DNA of 64,000 nucleotides from Epinephelus fuscoguttatus (taxonomy: Eukaryota > Chordata > Actinopteri > Perciformes > Serranidae). Below the pieces are notes generated by a model, which worked only from the letters and a program-made list of their open reading frames with translations, had not been told where the DNA came from and ran no database searches. Location of the stretch: positions 1,877,001 to 1,941,000 of the forward strand of contig NC_064767.1 of the NCBI RefSeq assembly GCF_011397635.1, given 5' to 3'. Within the stretch, counting starts at the first letter, position 1; each line of letters begins with the position of its first letter. A program made the position numbers and the translations under genes. Positions 1-10,300 of this stretch are shown in pieces.

Positions 1-450
1 ACGATATACAGTATAACATCACTCGCCCTCATGTGATATTGCTTTTTTACAACAGTTCAACAGCAGCTTAAACAGCAATGCTGAGTAAGGAAATGTTAAC
101 AAAAGGTGATGAAATAAATCTATATCAGCACCCACGGAATGCCTCTCGTCCAATCAAATTACACGGTCGGAACTAACTGTTGTATAAATAAATATATATT
201 TAGCTGTAACTGGGAGCTAATTTAGAAAAGAAAATTTTGGTTTGGTATAATAGAACTGCATTACTAAAAAGAGACTAAAATACAATTTTCATTGACTAGA
301 CGAAAATGTCATGGATTATTCTGACTAAAATAAGACTAAAATGCTCAGACTTTTAGTTGACTGAAACTCGACTGGACAAAAAAGAGTATGAACATGACTA
401 AAACTAATAAAAACTAAAATGACAGTTTGACACAAAAGAGTCATTTTCAA
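1..450. repeat. AT-rich interspersed repeat remnants
   Basis: No gene is visible. The stretch about 260-425 is rich in reiterated 'actaaaa' and 'ttttagt' words. Similar words occur at 57,840-57,910 and 59,580-59,670, which suggests an old dispersed DNA element. The element class was not identified. Confidence 0.4.
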
Positions 451-833
451 GTACAGAATCAATTTTTGTCATTTACTTTTTTTTTCTTATTTCCTTATGT
501 CAGTTTATATTGTATAAATGAAAATAATAATAATAATGAAAATAATATTCTCTTTGAGGTACAGCAGAACATGTCACGTTCAGAGATCATTCAGTGTTCT
601 GTTGTCTCCTTCTCTGTGGGCCTCATGTGTCCAAAGTGGATGAGTTAGATCAGCTGCGATTTCAATTTTTTATTTGGATTTTCGGTGTGATTTTGAATCC
701 AGCCCTCAGTGGGTTGATGATTTTGGTTCCCACTGACTGTTGTTACATCATTTTGTTCTCATCAAGTCCTGTACAGACTGAACTATCTGTTCAGCAGTGA
801 GACAGTTTCTCTAACAGGAGGAGACTCTCCCTC

Positions 834-1378
834 CTACAGAGAACACAGAGACGCTGAGGAACCAGGTGACCAGAACCTAAACCCAGGATAAAGAGGTTCA
901 GTGAATGTGGTGTTGAAGGTGTGGAGGTGGATCAGTGTGTCAGAGGAGACTCTGAAGAAGGACAGAGTGCCAGCAGGACAGTCCACATACACTGCTACTC
1001 TACCAGAGGAGGAGGAGGAGGAGGAGGAGGAGGAGGAGAGCTCTGTTCCTCTGTTATTGTGCCAGACAGTGTAACCACCACCACAGCAGATCAGACTCCA
1101 GGACTGATCATTCCATCCAAACGCACAGTCCTCTCTGTCTCCTCTCCTCCTGATTCCTCTGTAACTCACTGATATATAAACTCTTCCTCTCCACTCGACC
1201 TCCCAGTAACAGCGACCAGTCAGACCAGTTCTATACAGCAGCTGAGGCCAGTAGTCAAATCTGTCTGGATGATCAGGATATGACTGAACCTCCTCCACAT
1301 GTGTCACCTTCCTGTTGTTGTCAGACAGTTTGAGGCGTCTGTGTACTGTGTTTGTGTCGATTGTGAGTTCACAGGAAT
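834..1378 (-). CDS. NLR copy A terminal exon: PRY/SPRY (B30.2) domain
   Basis: This exon encodes about 181 residues. It opens with a PRY segment (CELTIDTNT, then [15 protein letters not shown]) and continues with SPRY landmarks: the [11 protein letters not shown] core, [37 protein letters not shown] and a C-terminal FTEPLYPGF. The stop codon is at 834. B30.2 domains bind ligands and are common C-terminal modules of fish NLRs. The upstream acceptor (ccatcag) gives a two-base phase that matches the 47-bp exon before it. A run of about 11 serines, encoded by a GGA/TCC repeat at about 1007-1038, lies in a variable loop and is longer than in copy B. Confidence 0.93.
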
Positions 1379-4300
1379 CTGATGGAGAGAAGAAGACACA
1401 ATACAGCTGCAGTTATTCATCTATCATCACTCTGATGATGACATCAGAGATTTGAATGAGTGATGTCACAGTTTGAAGATCAAATGAAAAACACACTTAC
1501 ACTTCCTCAGACCTGGTGTCAACCATCGGACTCCAGCAGGCTCCACCCTGAAAGGAGGAGGGGGGTCAGAGCAGCACTTCCTCTTTCACCATGGAAACAT
1601 GGACATTACATCACTCTCATACACACAGCTTTGTTATTGTCTCCACATGGACTGACATGTTCATCACTTATTATTAATCAGCTGATATTGTTTTAGTTCA
1701 GTGTACCTGAGCAGGTGGTGTTTCAACACTTTACTGTGGGTTCATCACCACCACACAACACTTGACCATTACAGTCAGCTGATCCATTGTCAATATACAA
1801 GTATTGATTATTGGAGCTTTGAAACCACCTGTTTTACTCCTGATGAGTGACCTCCTTTGTTTGTGTCATAATGACTGTTGTCTGTCACAAGTAAAGGAGA
1901 CACAATCTCTGATGGAGGAGGTCGGGGTGGATGGTTGGATGGGTTAGGGTTGCTGTTCACATCCTGTCTCCTAGCAACAGTCAGCACTGGTTTTTATCAT
2001 CTGTAATCTGGAGCTGAAAATATGACAGTAGTAGTAGTACAGTACGTTCTGTGGTGAGTCCCAAAAAGAGTCATTTATCTGTTTTTGCATGATTAAATTT
2101 TCGATGTAATACGCCTTCTGTATACTGGGTGGCGGTTATCTACAATGGAACTGCATTTAAACAGGAAGGGTAACTGTAGCCAGGTGTGTTGCATGCCAGG
2201 GGAAAGCATACCATTTTGATAGTGTCACTGGGGTCTGCAGGTAGCGTGACGGTACCTTAGAGTGGAGTTAGGCTACTAAACTGTGGAATTTGACAATGTT
2301 CTACATGGATGCAAGAAGTTGTAAATAGTTGTAAGCAATTAATGAAGTGACCAAGAGACAATGTAAACACTTGCTGATAGTTTTGGTGATGTGTTACAGC
2401 ATGTGTCAATTAAGTGTGCTAACATTGCAGCACCATTGGCTTAACGAAAGTATGAGCACATTTCACCTGTTTTAGCTTCACTCCACTGGCTGCTGTCCAT
2501 TTTAGGATTCATTTTAAAAAATCCTTTTATTTGCTTTTAAAGCCTTAAATGGTCTTGCCCCACCCTACATCTCTGAGCTGCTGCACCCCTACACACCCAG
2601 TCAATCTCTCAGGTCAGCTGAGTTAGGCTTAAGCTCAGAGAGGATTGAGCTTTTGCTGTTGCAGCACCAAAACTTTGGAATGAACTGCTGCTGCACATTA
2701 GACAGGCCTCCTCACTGACTCATTTTAAGTCTTCTTAAAACCCACCTCTTTTCTTTGGCTTTTAACACCACGTAGGTTGTTGTTTTTATGTATATGCATA
2801 TTTTTATCTTGTGCGGGGCAGTGTACTTTATTTATTTTATTTCATTGCTTTTATCTTTTTATTGTGAATTTTATCTTTTTGATCTTATTCGTATTTATTG
2901 TGTTTTAGCTTGTTGTGCAGCACTTTGGAAATCTTGTGTTTGTTAAAATTGTGCTATATAAATAAAGTGGATTGAATTAGATTAAAGCAGCTGTGCGGAA
3001 CTTTTTACCATTAATAAAACTGTCCCTAGTTCGTATCACCTCCCCTTGAAGATCCGCATATTTATTTGAACCCATCAGTGACAAAAAAGCCTTTCTCTAT
3101 ATGGCTATTTAGCGTAGCCTCGGTGGGGTCAGACACAGCAGAAGTCAGCAAACCAGAATACGGCACCCGGAGGCGGAAGTAAGTCTGCACGCCTGCGGTG
3201 GCCCGCAGCCATTAAACCGCAGAAGAAGGAGCCGTGTTTACAGAGAGTGTTCTGCGAGTAAACGCTACACAGCGGGCATTGCTGAACACATGACAGTTTT
3301 ACCAGATGTATCTATCTATAAGGACTTGGTTGTACTTTCGATGTCATGGCGGTTAAAAGAAAAAGAACAGAAGAAGGCTAAACGGGACAGCGATAGATAG
3401 GGTTGGGTTCCGGATCCGGTTCTTTTTTGGAACCGGGTCCAATGTTCCGGTTCCGGAACCGGTTCCATCACAGTTGGAGTAACGGTTCATGCAAACGGTT
3501 CCTAGGTTGTAAAAAAAACCAAAACGTCACATGCATTTCCATTAGAGTGTGGCACGGGCCGCATATTTCTGTCCGAACCAGACCGAGCCCAACATTATCT
3601 AATTACTAAAGCACTGAGTTTGTGTCACACAGTTGTCATGGTTACAGGCTATTTAACAGGCCAGGTGTGCACTGTGGTTGCTCCGCGGAGAGGAGACCTT
3701 CGTGTTTGAGACGGGAGCGGGCGGCGGGAGGTCCGAGGCTTCCAGCGAGAGGAGATGGAGAAACAAACAGCCTGTGTGTGTGTGTTATGTTCAGGTGTTG
3801 TCATGTATGAATGCATATAAGTATTTTTTATTACATTGCTGTGGTTAATTTGAGCTAATAGTGTTACTGTAGAAATCAAAAAATCACTTTTTGTTGTTAT
3901 ATATTCTCAGGGAGATGATACAAGCTCTAAATCTGAAATACACACCACACACAAATGTGTATTTTCATCTAATTGTACTGTGCAACAGTTAGAATAAAGT
4001 TTTTGTATTTGTATGATTGCATTTGTGTTTATTATATACTTGTTTAAGTATAGCAAGTATAATGAATATAATGTAGGAATCGGTAAGAGGAATCGGACAG
4101 ATAAGAAGGAATCAGTAAGGAATCGGAATCGTTAAAATCCTAACGAGTCCCAACCCTAGTGATAGGGCTCGAGCCCAAACGCGTGTAAACCTCGGTCGGG
4201 CATTCACCAAGTGTAGAGAACTGAGAGATTTGTAAGGTTTTAAAACTGATCCCGAGTTGGCCATTTTCCTAATCGACAGGTATGTCATTTTTGTTTTTAT

Positions 4301-7300
4301 TTAGAGAATATACCGCAACTTGTTAGACGTTGTTTCACTTCAATATACGACGACAGGGACGTTATAAGCACGCTAAATGTAACATTAGCTGATGTGAACC
4401 GCTTTTGTGTAGTAGCGTTACAACAAACGCCACAAAATTATCTGTGACTGTGACCATGAACACAAATATACAGCAGGCAGTTGTCCTCAGTTTATAAGAA
4501 ATTCAGAGTTACACCAGAACATTTATGATTTTCCTCTCGCTCTCCAAAACAAATGCATGCGGTAATTGCCGGTTGCAGTTGAGATTTTACGAATGAACCC
4601 GAATGCTGGCTGCAGTGGGAATTTTACGACCCCAGGCTGTGGGTGTCATATCGCTTTGACCAAAGGGGGCGCTATAATCAACCAAAACGTAAAGTTCCGC
4701 ACAGCTGCTTCAATCAAAAGCCACTATAGACGGTGTTTATCAGCTGTGGTTGTTTGAGGTCAGCTTGGTGTGTCAGGGTCATATGAGCCAGGCTGACAGT
4801 GTGACAGAGACAAAGTTTCCAGCTCTACCTCCTCTATCAGACTGAGTGTGTGTGGCTGCAGCAGGCCTCTTCATACCTGAGAGTGTCCAGTCTCCAGTGT
4901 GGATCCTTCAGTCCAGCCGACAGCAGCTTCACCCCTGAGTCTCCTGGATGATTGTAGCTCAGGTCCAGCTCTCTCAGATGGGAGGGGTTGGAGCTCAGTG
5001 CTGAGGCCAGAGAAGCACAGCCTTCCTCTGTGATCAGACAGCCTGACACACTGCAAACACACAAAACAACACACATGTCACATAATGTGAGGGTGGGTAC
5101 CACAGTACTGCCATACTGTCGCCTACTGTGGGGTTACATCAACATTATTACTGACTTTGTTCGAGTCCCAACCAAACACCCACTAATGTCCACCAACTAT
5201 CTGACAACATTACTGATTCCTCTCTGATATTTCAAGTTCCAGCAACAGAGAAAAAAACAAGATAAAACATGTTGATGGAAAGAGACTGAAACACAAAACA
5301 CAACTGGTTTGAAATCATATCAGCAGAGACAATCCTGTGATGGTTATGAGTTTATCAACTAATGTAAATCAGGATTTAAGTGGCCATCAGTTGAACATGT
5401 TGATGAATCCTGACCTGAGAGTTTCCAGTGTACAGTGTGAACTCTTCAGTCCATCAGACAGAAGCTTCACTGCTGAATCCTTCAGGTGGTTGTTACTCAG
5501 GTCCAGGTGTCTCAGACTGGAGGACTGGGAGCTGAGAACTGAGGACAGAGCTTCACAGCTTCTCTCTGAGAGGTCACAGTCACTCAGCCTACAGAGACAA
5601 CAATCAACAAGAAGGAAAAAAAACTAATTTGTGTTAAAATGTAATCCTCTTTGATTAATGAGTCTCAGGGTGCTTTCAGACCTAGAGTCATCTCCTTCAT
5701 CTGAACCAGGGACTGATGTTGTTACAAAGTTGCATAATTGCCGAGAGATCAAATACCTGCACAAGAAAGCTGCTCTTGATTGGTCAGAATTTCAATGTGG
5801 GAAAAATCCAGGCAGTAAACAAACACTGAAAAATAGTACATTTACAAGATAAACACTTTCTAATGTCACAATGGAGGGACAACTACGCAGGTTGATTTTA
5901 GTGCTGCTCATCGTGGACTATATTGCTGTGAAAAGCACCCTCAGTTTGCACTTTAGCTCACAGGAAACTAACAGACCTGCATTTTAACTCTGAGTCAATA
6001 ACAAGAACACTTTAAATTTGTTCAGTAAAACATGACATGATATGAAAGCATAATGGTCTTTTCTATATCAGCCAGAGTTCATATCTGTATGTTCAGTAGG
6101 TGGAATTGAAGCAGAAAAGAGTTTCTGAACTGTAGTTTCAAATCCTGATTGAACATTTGTCAGATTCAGAAATGCTGACATGAGAGAGAATGTTTAAACT
6201 GTATGGAGTTTCGAGAAATATGTGAAATGATTTCAGATGGTCTGCAGCTTGATCTGACCTGAGAGTTTCCAGTGTACAGTGTGAATTCTTCAGTCCATCA
6301 GACAGAAGCTTCACTGCTGAATCCTTCAGGTGGTTGTTACTCAGGTCCAGGTGTCTCAGACTGGAGGACTGGGAGCTGAGAACTGAGGACAGAGCTTCAC
6401 AGCTTCTCTTTGAGAGGTTACAGCCACTCAGTCTATGGAGTCAATAATGGAGAAAACACAAGCAATTCATGAAAAGACAACAGAGCATTTAAGTTATGAT
6501 ATATGAATCCAACTGTCTCTGTACTTACAGAGCTTTGTTGGAGGCTTTGACCACTGGCAGCAGCCTCAGAAGAGCCTCCTCTGAAGCAGAGTATTTCTTC
6601 AGGTCAAACACGTCCAGATCTTCTTCTGATGACAGTAAGATGAAGACCAGAGCTGACCACTGAGCAGGAGACAGTTTATCTGTGGAGAGACGTCCTGAAC
6701 TCAGGGACTGTTGGATCTTCTCCACTAGAGAACGATCATTCAGTTCATTCAGACAGTGGAACAGATTGATGCTTCTCTCTGCAGACAGATCCTGGTTGAT
6801 CTTCTTCTTGATGTACTGGACTGTTTCCTGATTGGTCTGTGAGCTACTTCCTGTCTGTCTCAGCAGACCTTGTAGGGGTTTCTGATTGGTCTGCAGTGAG
6901 AGACCCAGGAGGAAGCAGAGGAACAAGTCCAGGTGTCCATTTGGACTCTGTAAGGCCTTGTCCACAGCACTCTGGTGGAGATACTTCAGATTCTGTTTGT
7001 CTCTGAAGACTTTAGACCACCAGGATGTTGTTTGTTGTTCTTCCATCAGATTGACTTCAGAGTTGATGAAGGTCAGATGGACATGAAGAGCAGCCAGAAA
7101 CTCCTGAACACTCAGATGGACGAAGCAGAAGACCTTGTCCTGGTACAGTCCTCTCTCCTCTTTAAAGATCTGTGTGAACACTCCTGAGTACACTGAGGCT
7201 GCTCTGATATCGATGCCACACTCTGTCAGGTCTGATTCATAGAAGATCAGGTTGCCTTTCTGCAGCTGATCAAAAGCCAGTTTTCCCAGAGACTCAATCA

Positions 7301-10300
7301 TCTTCCTGCTCTCTGGACTCCAGTGATGATCTGTCTCAGCTCCTCCATCATACTTGATGTTCTTCACTTTGGTCTGAACCACCAGGAAGTGGATGTACAT
7401 GTCAGTCAGGGTCTTGGGTAGCTCTCCTTCCTCTCTGGTCTTCATCACATCCTCCAGAACTGTAGCAGTGATCCAGCAGAAGACTGGGATGTGGCACATG
7501 ATGTGGAGGCTTGGTGATGTCTTGATGTGGGAGATGATTCTGCTGGCCTGCTCCTCATCTCTGAATCTCTTCCTGAAGTACTCCTCCTTCTGTGGGTCAG
7601 TGAACCCTCTGACCTCTGTCACCATGTCAACACAGTCAGGAGGGATCTGATTGGCTGCTGCAGGTCGTGTGGTTATCCAGAGGCGAGCAGAGGGAAGCAG
7701 TTTCCCCCTGATGAGGTTTGTCAGCAGCACATCCACTGAGGTGGACTCTGTAACATCAGTCAGGATCTCATTGTTGTGGAAGTCCAGAGGAAGTCGACAC
7801 TCATCCAGACCGTCAAAGATGAACACAACCTGGAACTCTTCAAACCTGCAGATTCCTGCTTCTTTGGTTTCAGTAAAGAAGTGATGAACAAGTTCCACCA
7901 AGCTGTACTTTTTCTCTTTCAGCACATTCAGCTCTCTGAAAGTGAATGGAAATGTCAACTGTATGTCCTGGTTGGCTTTGTCTTCAGCCCAGTCCAGAGT
8001 GAACTTCTGTGTTAAGACTGTTTTCCCAATGCCAGCCACCTGTGTCATCACTGTTCTGATTGGTTCATCTCTTCCAGGTGAGGCTTTAAAGATGTCTTCT
8101 TGTCTGATGGTTGTTTCTGGTCTGTCTGGTTTCCTGGATGCTGTTTCAATCTGTCTGACCTCATGTTCATCATTGACCTCTGCAGTCCCTCCCTCTGTGA
8201 TGTAGAGCTCTGTGTAGATCTGATTCAGAAGGGTTGGGTTTCCTGCTTTAGTGATCCCCTCAAACACACACTGGAACTTCTTCTGCAGGTTAGATTTCAG
8301 TTTACGCTGACAGACTGCAGATAGATGTCCTGAATGAACACAACAAAGAAGATCAGTAAGACAAAGAAAATATTTCAACATGTCATTTCCTCAAAGAATG
8401 AGTATATGAATATATTTTGGTCCGTCTCTTGAGACATTAGTAAACGTCCCATTTATCCATCATGTTAAATCTTTATAGAAATCCTCTTACTGCTCTGCAG
8501 ACAGTCAGCCAGCTCCTCCTGCTTCATTCTCCTCAGGAAGTTCAGCGTGATCTTCAGAAATGCCTCTCTGCTGCTCCTCCTCTGCTCCTCATCCTCACCC
8601 TCCAACACCTCCTCATCCTCCCTCTGACTCTCTAAGCATTCTGGGTCATCTGAACTCAGAACCTTCTGGATCTTCTTCAGCTCGTTCTTCACAAAAGTGA
8701 GGATGTTCTCCTCCAGCAGCTGGAACAGAATATTATATGAATGACACACTCAAACATCAGATCCATGTTGGACACACTGACAATCCACTGGTGTAAAAAC
8801 TGCAGCATGGAGATGATTGTGAACAGAATAGATGTCAAAGTAGTTGTTGTACATGTACAGACCATAAATATGGAGTCCAGGTGTGTTTGATGCTGCTGGG
8901 CAGACTGAGCACTGGGAACCTCTGAGCTCTCCTGGTCCACTCTGTGGAGGAATCATCAACAGTGAGCTCACATGATGTTTGCACCAGGAGACTGTAGAAC
9001 TTATATCATTTACAAAAACACACACAGACCAGTTAGTTAAAGACGTGTTCTGTCATGACTGATCAGAATGAAAACCAGATGTAAACAACACTGTAAATGA
9101 TGGACACCTGATTCTGTGTCTCATGACTGAGGATGACAACAGTTAGTTCATCTGTTTCATTCAACAGTTTCATTCACTTACAGCAGGTCAGAAGAAGGAC
9201 GTCCATCTTTGAAGTTAATCAGACGACCCTTAGACCGATCACCCTTCATGGACACACAGCTGGGTACAGGGGACTTTTCTCTCTGCTGCTGGAAACTGAT
9301 AGAAACACTGACATTTACTGAACATACAAGATTTCTATTCAGCATAAAACACAGCATAGATATTCCTTGACCTGACTGGTGGATGTGTGTGAGGCAGCGG
9401 CGTGTGTGCTTAAAGGCACTGATCACCACAATCTGATGTGATACTTGGAATTTTGGAATTTTATAGCAGTGCCAGGCTTACACTTGATGCTGTTGACCTG
9501 CCCCTACACTTGAAACATCAGGACAAATGTCCCCTGGTCGACTCAGTGAAAGAATTAGCTCACATTGTTGTGAAATAGTTTGGCTCGAGTGTCAAGGAAG
9601 GTGGTAAGTAGGCAGACTCAGCAGACTTCTTAACTCCACCAAAGTGTAAATTTATTTACAGTGCTCGCCATTACGTGTGCAAATTAGGCAAAAACAAATA
9701 AAAACCCACACGAAAAGCCAAGCAAATAACTGAGGAAAATTAATTCATAATAAATCAAACATAAGGGCACATGTTCACAGCAGCACGACCACTCCTCTCA
9801 GCCTCGAGCCCAAACCTCAACTGCCTTTATATAGAGGGACTGACTCACACTTAGACTGCCTCAGCCCCTACCAGAACAAAAGGAGGTTGCAATACACAGT
9901 AACCTTAACACAAGGAAATCAAATAAACACCTAGTATTAACTTACAAGCACATTTACATCACTAAATGAACTACTAAAAGTAAATAATCCTAACCGGTTA
10001 CTTTAAACTGCACTAAACAAACAAAAGAAATATTCCTATAAAAAGAAAACCCCTCTACTTAGTTCAGCCCAATGATGTCATTGATGACATCACTAACACT
10101 ATAAAAGACAGGAAGTGCTGGGCGGCGGCCTTTCAAACAGTCCTGCATGGTGGGTCTGAACAAAGGAACAAACAGAGCTTAGTACAGACAAAGGAACAAA
10201 CAATTCGACTAAGTTCAAACCTGAAACACAATAAAGGTAACTGAAACCAACTTATGACTGTGTGTTTGTTTTAATTTACTCATATACACTGATGTTAACT

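Noticed and set aside
6886..8324. Chain of plus-strand open frames opposite the NACHT exon (and the same at 29,163-30,476)
   Set aside because: Antisense shadows; their conservation between copies follows from conservation of the minus-strand exon.
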